Notes under the pieces: model-generated
Database searches by the model: none
What the model was told of the DNA's origin: nothing
Seen by the model: only the letters and a program-made list of their open reading frames with translations
In this document: one piece after another, positions 1 through 11,693 of the stretch
How positions within the stretch are numbered: the stretch's first letter is position 1
Layout: every line of letters starts with the position of its first letter
Made by a program: the position numbers and the translations under genes
From: Ophiobolus disseminans
Lineage: Eukaryota; Ascomycota; Dothideomycetes; Pleosporales; Phaeosphaeriaceae
Direction: 5' to 3'
DNA length: 64,000 bases
Assembly: GCA_010093685.1 (NCBI GenBank)
Contig: MU006231.1
Coordinates: forward strand, 172,428 to 236,427

Positions 1-59
1 TGGCACCTCAGTTCACATGGTACACTGTGGACTGCATCTCCACGTGACTCTTAGTCACT

Positions 60-352
60 GGCTTACTCATCATGTTGTGTATATAATCGCTCTATGTAGC
101 TCTCTCAATACAACAACCTTCTTCTCACTTTTGCCCTGTCTCTCACATCCGACACCATCCATACATCTAAGCTGAACTCAAGTCAAGATATCGGTAAGCT
201 GACTCTACACTGCAATCTTTAGCGCGTCGGAGTGGTTTTGAGGCTCCCATGGTCCCTGCATTCGAGCTGTGGCATACAGCATAACCCGATGAGATCAACC
301 TAGGTTAGACTCGAACAGGCAACTACATACAAATTGGTATGAGCAGTATACC
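60..352 (+). repeat. Possible copia-type LTR end and primer-binding-site relic
   Basis: A TATA-like run near 77-86 is followed by CTCTCTCAATACAACAAC, which resembles the R/U5 end of fungal copia LTRs. Near 333-345 the text ATTGGTATGAGCA is close to the TGGTATCAGAGC primer-binding site complementary to the initiator-Met tRNA 3' end. One copy of the CACTGCAAT repeat lies between the two. No gag or pol frame follows, so at best this is a fragment. Recognition is by eye only. Confidence 0.25.
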
Positions 353-1465
353 TATGTACCTCTGTCCTAACTTTTCGTACTACACTTAGCAAGTGGGGAA
401 GAGATTTAATTAATAAGAGCCCGTAAATACCGTCTGCTACCTCTTGCCGCTATCTCAATTGAGCCTGACCTGGGTCAATTCCGACGGTTTATCCGGCACG
501 TCATCTAACCAAACCCTTTGCACTGCATTTCTTAGCGTGAACGACAAGCTGTAAGGCTCTCTAAAGTTGTTGCAATGATCTCACCACGTCGATCTGCCGG
601 GCTGCCAAGTTGCGTGCACTGCACTCCTCACGACTATTGGGACTTTGGACCAAAGTAGATCTTGCACTGCAATCTTCAGCCTGGAGGACGAGTTGACGAC
701 TCAGCCCTGCGTTGCTCATCACGCGGGCTTGGCCTAATTACTCTTTTCACAATTCACCGACATGGCACTGCAATGTTTAGCGCGTAGGACACGTTGTCAG
801 CTCTATCGCTTTGTTAAGGTACGGGCATGGTTAGAGACGAGATGTTTTAACACCGAAGTATGTTCGTGGATGTATATCGGCCGGCCATGCTCGGAGTCAT
901 TCATCTGTAAAAGGAAACGTGGCTTTCTTGGACCATGGTTTGCAGTCTTTCTGAGTAAACATGATTCTTAGCGTATGTGAGAAAGTGGAGACGCTGCTGC
1001 TACTGCTGCTGCTGAACACCACTATAGTACTGCAACGGTTAGCGGGGAGGGAAACACACCTACAGGAAAGTTGTATATACAGGGCTGGATGCAAGCTCGT
1101 GTACGCTTCATTGAGGTTCATTCTGCTCTTCTTCGACCTGCATCGTGTTCGTATTCTGCATCTAAATGCTGACTTTCACACTACCGGTGAACTGTCCACT
1201 ATCCACTTCCCCAAGTGCTCGGCAACCGAGTCGCAGCCAAGGCTGTTGTGTTGGTGTGAGCAATATGATTCGAGTGACCAGGCTGCATGCACAACCTTGA
1301 GGATGGCTTGCATATCTGCAATAAGGGTTCAGGCAGCCGTAGCATGCACTGTATGCCTACGCTGCGGCTCAGCTGTGCGCTCCTATGTCCCTCTCACCCT
1401 ATACATCTGTGCCCTATAACAGAATGCACTGCAATCTTTAGCGCCAACGAAAGCATATGTGAGGC
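208..1465 (+). repeat. Dispersed CACTGCAAT repeat, cluster 1
   Basis: Same-strand copies start at 208, 521, 665, 766 and 1427, with a weaker one at 1029. The core is CACTGCAATNNTTAGCG. In most copies it is followed by a looser tail of about 22 nt resembling YGGAGGACGAGCTGTCAGGCTC. Similarity begins abruptly at the CACTGC end, with nothing shared upstream, as at an element terminus. Spacing is irregular (about 100-400 bp), so this is not a simple tandem array. I cannot assign a family. Confidence 0.55.
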
Positions 1466-2115
1466 GTGCGTTGTCGTCCTCCATGCACAGCCACACGTTC
1501 GTATCAGACTGCCCCACTTCGCCTCCGCAAATCACTTGTGGCATCTTGCAGCTGAACATGCAGCGAGCTTTGGTATATCAGCCAATCATATCCAAGGACG
1601 TGTTGAGTTCCACCCCACAAGCAGGTCTGTACTGCAAGTTGAGCGTGCTCAACATGCATGACACGGGTGATGTGTTCGACCGGTGAACGGGCGACTCTTG
1701 GCGCCGGAGGCATATGTTTTGCTCAGCCAATGATGAGACGTTACTAGAAATTACCGGTGTATGGTGGCTTTCACGTTCATCCTTCACTTATGTTGTGGAC
1801 CGAGGAGAGGCGAATCGGAACCCAAGTGGGTGCCGCGCGTCTCAGCCTCGCTGCAGGAGGCTTCAGTGGGCGGCTGGCCCACTCAGGCGGGATCAGCGTT
1901 GCTCCTGCACTCACGTGATGCATCTTCCCGTCATTGGGCTACGGATGATGGGTAGCAAATGGTGCTAGTCATCTAATACCTAGGTACGTGAGAAATTGCG
2001 AGAGGCATGACAACCGCTTGTCGAGCGGCGGAACAATCCATATGGTTCAAGTACTGACTCGAGCTAGCAGGTGTAACACGAGCATTGTACTTTTGGACAA
2101 GGCTATATCTTCGAT

Positions 2116-5100
2116 CTATCTTTTTTCCACTAGGTTCGCTCTCTCCAACTTCGTGTCCTGTAGGGCTTTCATATCCTAGAGCGGATCAGTAAAGAGCGAA
2201 ACGCTGAAGTGCCATCTAAAACTCACCAGCTCAACAGTTTGATCTACCACGTATCGAGTGACAAGCACCGGTTGCTCTTGACCAAGACGAAGAGCGCGGG
2301 CTATAGCTTGATTCTCGACGGAAGGATTCCATTGAGGTTCGCTGGAAGTTGAAGCATGTCGTTAGCATCGTCTGATAGACTCCTCAAGTTGAGCAACACA
2401 TACACAATGAACACGCGATTGGCGGTGGCGAGGTTAAGCCCCACGGCACCTGTGCCTGTGGTCATGATGAGGACCCGAAGATGAGGGTTATGCGCAAAAT
2501 CATCAAGGATCCTCTCACGCTTGCTCGTGGGACATTCGCCGTCAATACGCTGGAAGTGTCCTTGTCGTTGGTCGAGACCAGCGCATTTAAGGTAATGCTG
2601 AATGAGGTCCAATGTACGCGTCCAGCATGTGAAAATGATACTGGGAGACTAGTTAGAAGCGGTCATATTCGCAATGCATACAGTCTACCTTTTGGTGGTC
2701 CAGATGTTGATCATGACGTCCGCCATGAGTGTCTCCATCTTAGAAGAACGACCTTCTGGGCGGAAGTACATGTCTTCTTGCGATGCATGCTTCGAGCGTT
2801 TGTGGGTCGTTGATGCGTTCCATAAAGATGAACACAACGAGCACTTTGACTGTTGTGATTCATGGCCTTGTGGCTTATTTTCTTCCACACATTCTGAACA
2901 TAGGACGTGTCGGCATTCCTCGTACTGGCTAAAGAAGGACCCTGTACCAAAAAGGGGCATCGTTTGCCGACATGCAGAACAGGTCTTCTCCCCGTCTCTA
3001 CCAAGCGAGGCTTCCATGGCTTCTCTCTCGTCCAGTAAGTGCAGTTTGCGACGACTCCACGAGAATGACTGCTGCCATGTTCCATGGTTGCATAGGATGC
3101 GTAGCTGCAGCTGCACCTGGAACATCCCCAATGTGCTCTTCTGGTCGAATACGCCATGCTGATGCTTTACAGCCCGAAACATTGTCTTCTGTGTCTGGTC
3201 ATATTGGTTACGCTCCTCCGGTGACAGCCAAATCGTCCTGACAATGTTTTGCTGGTCTGGAAGATGAAGTAGGTCTTTCGTTCGTCGGAGAAGGACGGAG
3301 TCTAAAAGGCGTGCGAACCGTCCGATTGCTAACTCCCTGCGCTTGTGGCCTTCTTCGTAGGGAGTGGCAATGTACTTCCGAAATATGGAAAGACTATGGA
3401 ACGGATCAATCCGAAGGAAAGCCAACAGAGCGCCAATGTCCTCGAGTCGATTCTGGATCGGAGTACCAGTCAAGCACCAGCGAGATTTTGCCGCAATGCC
3501 TGAAACAGCACGATAGAGGCCTGTAGATTGACGGCGAATGATATGAGCTGCGATCAGCTTAGCATATGCTGATCCATAAATGAAGGGCATCCTACCTTCG
3601 TCGAGCACAAGCCTGTACCATTCGACGTCAATCATGAGGTTCTTCAAGCTAGAGACCTCAGAGGCAAGCGTATGGTACGTGGTGATTATGATATCCGCAT
3701 TGCAAAGGGCGGAAGTATCGCGCTCGCGATGTTGCCCGTGATACTTGATCATCCTCAATGCAGTCAATGTCACAGAGTCAAAATGCCTAACTTTGTTAGC
3801 GAAACCGTGCAATAATTATTTGCCAACTTACTTCTTGAGCTCCTGGAACCATTCGTTGATCATGACTACGTAATAGAGGTTAGCAGGGACTAAAAAGTAA
3901 GTATTCTGGAACGTACGGTCTGAAGATGCCACCACCAATGTTGCACTTGATCGAGGTCGTGACCGCCAGCTGTCCGAGGAGCTGGTCTCGACTTGTGCCG
4001 ACCATTGATGGGCAGCCTCGAGTGTTCGTAGGATCAGAGCCAGGACGGAAAGAGATTTTCCCATTCCCATCTACGCAGGTGAAGGTTCCAGGTCAGCGCT
4101 TGCTTAACACGTAGCTCTTTAGTCATGGAATTACCATACCTCATCAGCGAGGATACCACCACCAGTCTCCTCGGGAGGCTCAAGTCTACCTGCACACCTT
4201 CAGCATGTTTCGAGTGGCTTGCACCGAACAACGCACAAATCGAATTGGTGACGGCATGGCGATGACTAGATTGACACCGTTAATTGGGTACTAGTAACTC
4301 TTCCGCTGCTGCACTCACCAAGGCTGTCCATCGACTTCCCCTAGTTGCCATAAACGATAAGCATCTTGTATGGGCCCATTTTCGCGCTGTGCCATGAACT
4401 CAAGCGCGGTCCTTTGATGCCTGCTTGATTCAGTAATGCGGCACATGATAGCGCTGGCCACTTACGGCAAAAGTCGCGTTTTGAGCCGCGCATCTCCTTC
4501 CAGACCTTGTAAGTTCTTGTCACGCGTGAGCGAAGAGTAAATGTCTGCGATTGTGTTTTTCAGTGTCTCGTCCGCCGCTTTTTCGGCAGCTTTCTCCTCC
4601 ATTATGACTATCGCATTCGGAGGCGGTTGCTGATTGGTAACCAGTTTCAACAAGTGGGGGTTGTTGTAATCAGCACCCTCGCGAACATGATCAGGACGTT
4701 GCAAGTAGATCTTATGTTGCGACAGCTCCCGACCAATACTCTGAGATATGCTTCGAGGCCCGTAGACGGTAATCTGAACACGGACTATGGCATCTTTCTC
4801 CTTCGTCGCCCTGGAGATTGTTTCACGGATCGCTCGCACAGGAGCGAATACTTCGAAGTCCAATCGATACTGCTGCTCCGCGATATTGCACAAAGCCTGG
4901 TCTAGAGAAGCATTCACTTCACCGAGGAATGTTTCGTCGCCAAAAGTGACAAGGTACTGGGCCTCAGGCTTGGTTACTTGCAGAAGTGTGTGGCCTTGGA
5001 TCGGACTGGTAGCACTCATGCCCAACTTTTTATCAAGCTCGGCCATGTTACCACAGAGCTTGACGGCGGCACGGAAGATCTAGGACCAGTCAGAATCTTT

Positions 5101-5575
5101 TATGATAATCAATGGCCGAATGCTGGCGCTGTGCCGAGAGCAGGAAACGCGGTCGAAAAGTGCAAGATCCAAAGGAGCTCGGGTAGATGAACCTACCGTT
5201 CCATAGCATATGTAAGCTTCTTCAGTGGCAGGTGTGTCTTCTGGACTTGGTAGAGACGCATTGCCAGTCATCCAGAACTCAATCTGCTGTTGGGTGTCTC
5301 GAAGCGCTTCGGAACCGACAGCGAACGGTGGATGAGTCTGAGTGAATCCATCCGGTATGATTTCAGAACCAAAAACATCACCAACGTACTGCTCCCACGA
5401 TTGCAATGGAAGCGAAGGTATCTCTCTTGTTTAATATTAGTATCTTGGCATGAAAACGATGATTGGTGTGGTCGCACTCCTCTAAGAATCCGTTTTCATC
5501 CCAAACTAGTAGGGGCTGATGATGTTCATTGCCGTCGTCGTGATTAAGGAGGTGTTTGAGAGAAGGTGTCGCCAT
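2116..5575 (-). CDS. RAD5/HLTF-like SNF2-family ATPase with RING insert
   Basis: The product is a Swi2/Snf2 ATPase of the RAD5/RAD16/HLTF type, nuclear, acting in chromatin remodelling or post-replication repair. By-eye splicing restores every helicase block. GGGILADE joins MGMGKSLS (Walker A). VLDE joins AHIIR across a 48 nt intron at 3548-3595, giving the DEAH box. SRWCLTGTPIQNRLED, the RIDG and TTGTGAVGLNLA blocks, and motif VI (QAIARALRLGQ) follow. Between the two helicase halves lies a Cys/His cluster (CSAC, CRHVLCSEC, CSLC) consistent with the RING of this subfamily. The last exon (2116-2175) ends LVEKR. The start is the ATG at 5575, whose first exon ends near codon 33. About ten short introns are needed, so exact exon borders are inferred. 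I saw no frameshift. RAD5 versus another fungal RING-SNF2 paralogue cannot be settled by eye. Confidence 0.85.
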
Positions 5576-6102
5576 CGCGTCCGGGTGGGACGTGACGCGT
5601 TTTATGGTAGTGGCTTGGCAGACGAAGGCCTTGAATTCGAACCCGACGGACCACGAACTGACAGCTTTTGCGATTTGGTGTGATTCACTTTCTAACTATC
5701 TAACGATTGCGACGCAATACCATTCAATGTCTTCGCTCACCCTTGTACGCCAGGCGCTTACAGGCAACTTTTGTGGGGGCTGTGCTTGCGGCTCTGCGCA
5801 TACCACCCATGTTTCACCTGGCTCCGCCTAATGCTGCGCACTTCCGTTTGCCTTATCCTGCCTTCTTTCGTTCCTGCATCGCTAGCATGTAGCTCGTGCC
5901 GTAACGTGTGTTGCTGATCAGTATTGGCTCCGACTTTGCATATTTCTACTAACCTTTAATATATGATTTCCGGCAGCGCAACGGGTCAAGCCTGTCTATC
6001 TCTTCTTATATTTTACTCCACGTCACATCTTACACCCAAAACGGTACCGCTTTTTGGTCCAACGAATTCCCAACCAGAACAATCAATTCGCAAAACGCAA
6101 TA
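5576..6102. other. Divergent promoter region
   Basis: This 527 bp region separates the SNF2 gene (-) from the NACHT gene (+) and should hold both promoters. I see no ORF with family character and no clear repeat. Confidence 0.5.
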
Positions 6103-9100
6103 ATGAATACACCACCTGGAACGCAGAACAGTCGCACGTCAACTGGTAATCTCTCCCAACAATCGACATTGGTGCCAGCCCGACCACCAAGTGAAGCGTT
6201 CAAAAAGGCTTTACAAGCTTTCCGCGCGCGACTGTCAGCAGAGGAAGATGCTAGGTTCAAGAATACCACTTACGACCAACTCTGCATCGACTTGACTCAA
6301 CTACAGCAGGAGCAGGAGAAACGCAAAGAAATGATGAACCTCTCGCGGATTCAAGCGTTCCTCGAAGGTATGCAGCAATTGGGCAAAACCATCGAGATAT
6401 TCTTGAACGTCTCGGATGCGGTTGCCTTTGTCTGGGGTCCTATTAAGTTTTTACTCCTGGTATGTCAAGCGTCACTATCTACAAACGGGTGCTAACGGCT
6501 GCGCCTAGGCAGCCAGCGCCCATACTGATGCGTTCGAGACTTTGCTGGATGCATACGAGCACATTGGAGAGCAGCTGCCTCTGATGTCGGAGTACGAGTC
6601 TTTATTCGGTGATAATGAACACATGGTAGCTGCTCTTGAGTGGATTTATATGGACATACTCACGTTTCATCAACGTGCGATCCGATTTTTCCAGGGCACA
6701 AGTAAGCTTAAGGCATCATTGTGTTATGACGCTAACGCCCATGGCATAGAACTCAGGCACATCTTCCGAGCAATGTGGAAAAGCTACGATACCGAGTTTC
6801 AGGGAATCTTACAAAGCCTAAGACGACATAAGGAACTCGTCGAACGTCGTGCTAGTCTCACGCAATACCGCAGGTATCAAGAAGATATGGCACAGCTCAG
6901 AGCAAAGCTGGAGGACCAGGTCAAGGAAGAGAAGCTGAAGAAACTTGTAACGATACGGGAATGGCTTGCAGTAGGTCCGGAAACTGAACAAGACCATCGC
7001 AAGTACAAGGGCGTGAGAGGCGACTACTCGACAACTGCAAAGTGGGTTCTCAAGCATGAGTACGTCAAACAGTGGATAGAAGAGGATAATCCCACTACGC
7101 CTTGTAAGCCATTACTCGTTGACTTAGAACGTCTTTCCAGTTGCTGATATCAAGTGCAGTACTGTGGATGCACGGTATACCCGGTGCAGGTACCTATTAC
7201 TACCCTAACATATGCAACATAGCTTACACTTAGCAGGCAAGACAATTCTCGCGTCTGCGATCATCGATGAGTGTCGTCGGAAAGCCGATTTCATAACCAG
7301 CCACTTCTACTGTCATGACGGTGATCAAAGTACCGACTCAGCCATTGGAATACTCAAAGGACTCGCAGATCAGCTCTTAGAACAGTACACCGATCTGCTT
7401 CTACCCTCCTTCTATACAAGACGTACGTCGAGCGGTGATGCATCGCTACGATCGCTGCATGTAGCCAAAAAGCTACTAGAAGACTGTTGCTTAATCGTGC
7501 CGAGGCTGTTTCTCATTGTCGACGGACTCGACGAATGTGAATCTGTGGACAGGAAGGAGACCCTCGAAATCATGACGAGGCTTGCAGGAGAGTGTAACGC
7601 ACTAGAACCCGGAAAGCTGCGTGTCCTGGTCGTGAGCCAACACTATCCTGACATTCAACGAGCTTTCCAAAGCTCTGGGGTGACAAAGTTAGCGCCCAGG
7701 ATTATCGCGTTGTCAGAATCAGATGTCGAAAGCGACATCAAAACATATGTCAGGATATGGGTTGACAAAATTGCTGCAAAATACACGTCAGAAGAGAACC
7801 CATTTAGCGAAGACATGAAAGAGTACCTTCGCAACCTCACTTTAGTAAACGCTAAAGGTGATACAGCTCTCCATCGATGATTAGGTCGTTCGTTAATACT
7901 TGCCAGGAATGTTCCTTTACGCGAAGCTAGTGTTGGAGAATCTGTGCGCACTGCTTACGCGAGAGGAGGTGATAAATGCTATCAAGTATGAGAATTTCCC
8001 TCCAGGCCTCAAAGAAGCGTAAGTAGCCATGACATCAATCCTCCTGGGTAGTTTGAGTTCTTTTCACGCGATCACCAGGAACTGTTCAGTGCTTACAACC
8101 GCCAGATATGAACGGATTCTCAAGCGTATCAAACACTCATCACTCGAAAAAGATGGTAAAGACTGGAACCATGCGAAGAAACTGCTTGGCTGGATGGTGT
8201 GCGCTAAACGGCAACTCACGTGGAGAGAGATGCAAGTGGCGCTGTCGCTTGATACCGAGAACCAAACGATTGAATACGATGACCGGCACCTGCGAATACA
8301 TATCCAAGAGATTTGTGGGTCGTTGGTTTTCATGTCGGGTGATCGAGGCAAGTAGTGTTCGTAGATGTCTACTATGTACCAACAACTAACTTCGGCTTTC
8401 ACCTGTTTAGTCAGTCTGGTGCACAGTACCGCCAAAACGTAAGAATGAATCAACATCTTGATGGAGATGCTCGCTTACGCATCCAGCTACATCACCAAAG
8501 TCACGAATGACATCCACGAGCCTTCTATTGAATGTGAACTCGCTACCTTATGTTTGCAATATCTGGTCTTTCCGTGTTTTGACACCGACGACGACTATGA
8601 CGAGCCGGGCCTTCGCAAACTCATGTTTGAGGGACAATTTGCGTTCCAAGACTATGCGGTCGCCAAATGGTTCCACCATGTTAATGCATTCGTCAACAAC
8701 GGTCAGAAGTTCTTGGATGAGGCATGCAATGCTCAGGCACAGCTGACGGCCCTCTCGGAGGCTGTTGACGACTTCATGACTAAGTATAATGAGGACGATT
8801 GGGAGCTTGGTCTTGTGCAAGACTGCAAGGCTACTTGCACGGTGTTTGAAAGATTCCCATTCCACGAAGCCCTCTTACTTCTCACGTCTCACATATACAC
8901 TTTCCAACAAAAAGGCTTTGAGGCAAGACACAAGATCAGCATCAAAACTCTTGCTACAGCGCTGGAACGTAATCGGAAGCTTCTCGAAGAGCCTTTAGAC
9001 AAGCTCAGCAAGTCTGAAAGAATAGCGTACAGCAAGTTCTATGATGACAAGAAGAGATACAAATGTACGAAAATCACTTGCAGGTACTTCTCGCAGGGTT

Positions 9101-9465
9101 TCTCTGAGGTGAAAGCAAAGAAGCGACATATCAATATCCACGATCGGCCATATCAATGCGACGTGACGGACTGCCTCGGAGCAGAGGGTTTTGCGAACGA
9201 GAAAGACCTCAAGAATCATACCAGGGCTTTCCATCCAGAGAAGAGCGACCTCGCTGAGATCTTCAACTCTTCGACCGCCAAGCGCGCAAAAGCTCACCAC
9301 GCATGCGTCTTATGTGGTAAAACCTTCACGCGCAACTTCCATCGCATCCACCACGAGAAAAGTCATCGTGGCGAACGGCCACATGAGTGCCCGGAATGCG
9401 GCCAGGCTTTCACACGGTTGAACGACTGCAAGCGGCACCAAAAGCTCCACGAACGCGGCAAGTAA
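6103..9465 (+). CDS. NLR-like NACHT protein with C-terminal C2H2 zinc fingers
   Basis: This is a STAND NTPase of the fungal NLR-like class. The N-terminal helical region (YDQLCIDLTQLQQEQEKR through NVSDAVAFVWGPIKFLLL) is the type that precedes NACHT in many fungal NLRs. The NACHT Walker A (GIPGAGKT) is split by an intron after GAG, and Walker B is LFLIVDGLDEC. A winged-helix-like region follows, ending VSLVHSTAKTYI. The C-terminus has four C2H2-like fingers instead of the usual ankyrin, WD or TPR repeats. The last two (HACVLCGKTF and HECPECGQAF) are canonical with TGEKP-like linkers. Eight introns close in frame, including a GC-AG intron at 8348-8410. The product is roughly 970 residues and looks intact. 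Expected role: cytosolic sensor in allorecognition or defence, inferred from family. Confidence 0.85.
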
Positions 9466-9710
9466 ATTCTTCGTAGTATCTCGGCGACGTCTTTCATTTG
9501 TTTTCTCTTCTCAAGAGGTCTCCTGTGCGGCTGAGTCTTATTTTAGAACAGACCCCGCAATAGGTCATTTCTCTATCCAATCAGAGCAAGGCAGGTGCCT
9601 AGTGAAATCCGCTGATTAGCACGCGACCACTGAGGACAACATAAGCTCTCCACGTCCAGAAACCCTATAGCGCACACTCCAAAGTCGAGAATCGAACTCG
9701 TGGCCCTCAA

Positions 9711-11106
9711 GTGTTTTCTGTAATGGCAGGCTCGAGCGTTAGCGAATCTAGCGATCGCACGTCGAACCTGTGGAAAGAGGCATACAATGCCCTCAACGAG
9801 GACGAGAAAGGCAAAGAGCGTCTACACAAACTTAACGTCATTCTCAAAGAACAGCTTGGCAAGCCAAAACTGAAAGTTCGGTCCGAAGATGGGTATAAAC
9901 AGTTACAAGGCTTGATCAACAAGAGATCGCAGGAATTGTCAGCCAGCAAATCGTCAGAGAAAGTCGGAAAGATTTGTGACAACATGATGGCAATACAAGA
10001 GCTTGTAGCGGCTGGCGCAAACGTTGGAGGACCCTACGTCGCCATTCCTGCAGCCGCACTATTTGTGGTCTTCTCGGTATGTCTTCTTGATTGGCAGATC
10101 CCCTACGCCTCCACTAATGCTGGTATAGTTTCATCAGATCTACAAGTCAGATAAGGAGTCCATGTTTGAGCTAGCGAGGAAAGTAGCACACTATACTGTG
10201 CTACACGCAACGAGTTCCACTCGCGTTAAGAAGATGCCAGGCGATGACCATCACATGCGAGATCTCAAAAGAAACCTGCGCATGCTGTATATTGGCCTGT
10301 ATAAAACGCTGTTGCTCGCATCGGCACAACTCACCATATCCTTGTACAGCGATTTCCAGTTCATCAAGCATCTGGTGAAGCATTACGACTGGGAAGGATT
10401 GCTTTCGGAGCTAGATGAACACCATCTGCTATGCAAGGACTATCGTGACGAGATGATTGCACGACAAAAAGATCCAAACACGACTACATCTCCCCTGGAG
10501 AAAATCAAGCTCTTGGGCCCTGGTCCACGGAATCCGCTCCATTGGGCTGTTGCACTTGGCGTGCCCGAGCAGGTCATTTACCTCGTTCAGAAAAACGAGT
10601 ATCCAATCAATGCACTTACGCCCAGACAGTACACAGCAGCTCATTTAGCAGCGGAGCAAGGCAGCACAAAGATCATGAAGACGCTCCTGACAGTTGGTGG
10701 CCTGGATCTGAGGATCACAAATGCCGATGGACGTACTCCTCTCCATATCGCAGCACTGCACAACAAAATAGGAGCAATCAAGCTCCTTCTCCAACGAGAT
10801 CGCTGGTTGCTCGGTCGACGCGATAGCCGAGGCCACACTGCCTTTCTACTTGCGGCACACAGAGGTCATGCCAAGGTACTGGAAGCGCTCAAAGAGAATG
10901 GACAAGATTTCAACGAAGCGACAACAAAGGATGGCTGGACAGCGTTGCATCTAGCGGCTGAGAAAGGCCATGTAGAGACTATTAAATTTCTTTTGGGAAA
11001 TGGCACCAAAAAGTGGACGAAGATCAAGGCGGGCAATCGAGAAGGTCTGACGGCCAAACAGATTGCGGAGCAGGAGAAAAAGCTTGAGGTTGTAGCTCTG
11101 TTCTGA
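9711..11106 (+). CDS. NLR-type N-terminal domain fused to ankyrin repeats
   Basis: The N-terminal ~115 residues (NLWKEAYNALNEDEKGKERL through GPYVAIPAAALFVVFS) have the look of the helical domain found ahead of the NTPase in fungal NLR-like proteins (NWD type). A single intron (10078-10129) joins FVVFS to FHQIYKSDKES in frame. The C-terminal half is at least five ankyrin repeats, from NPLHWAVALGVPEQVIYLV through GWTALHLAAEKGHVETIKFLL. No Walker A or B motif occurs anywhere, so the NACHT/NB-ARC module is absent. The spliced product is about 447 residues. The start is ATG 9711 or, four codons later, 9723. It lies 245 bp downstream of the NACHT gene on the same strand and could be a truncated paralogue or a partner/decoy (inference). 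Confidence 0.75.
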
Positions 11107-11693
11107 GATCAACGTGAGCTTGAACAGCTTTTGTAACTCCACAGTATGCACAAAGTACCTGACCACTGCAGCAGGTTGCAGACTGGTTCTCTCGTGCCGC
11201 CATTTTCTATATCGTCAACGGCGAGCATCTAGCTCCGAAGCTGTACGAATTAGCTCTCAGCACTTCTTGACTTCTGATGTCAAGCCAGTCCTCTTCGAGA
11301 TCAAGTTCACAAACATTTCCCGAGACTTGCGCGGTTTAGACACTTCATATAAGCATGAACCTTGGAAGACACGAGTTGATCACAGCATCATAGACATCTA
11401 ATAGGGCGGTAATGTGTGTCAATCCAGCCTCCTCTGGTGGCTAGATGACACGATGGCGTTCTTCGGGCGTCCGGCCGTCCATTGCTCAAGATTGTGGCTT
11501 GCATTACGGCCCCAGTGGCTTGGCTTGTGGCACCCTAGATCAATAGTCTCGCCCACCTTTTGGCGCACCCGGGCCAACTTGCAAAACCTCTTCTATTCCC
11601 GGATTCCTTGTTGGCATTCCTCCTGGTCACTTCTTCGGAGCTGGGTACTCGGGACCTGCTAAGTGGGCAGGAGACCTCGGGACATCGCTACCC
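11107..11693. other. Intergenic, nothing recognised
   Basis: This 587 bp lies between the ankyrin gene and the membrane protein gene, both on the plus strand. No ORF with family character was seen. Confidence 0.5.

Larger units (their letters stand above)
1..2115. other. Gene-poor repeat-derived region
   Basis: I see no credible gene on either strand. The short ORFs here lack domains and overlap on both strands. The stretch holds at least five copies of a degenerate repeat starting CACTGCAAT (near 208, 521, 665, 766 and 1427, weaker at 1029). It also holds a possible LTR retrotransposon relic in its first 350 bases. Both are listed separately. Confidence 0.6.

Noticed and set aside
961..1661. 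Plus-strand ORFs of 124 and 152 codons
   Set aside because: They run through repeat copies, overlap each other in different frames and show no family character.
9690..9712. Possible tRNA T-arm (ATCGAACTCG on the plus strand)
   Set aside because: No acceptor, D or anticodon stems could be folded around it; a similar string near 52595 also failed.
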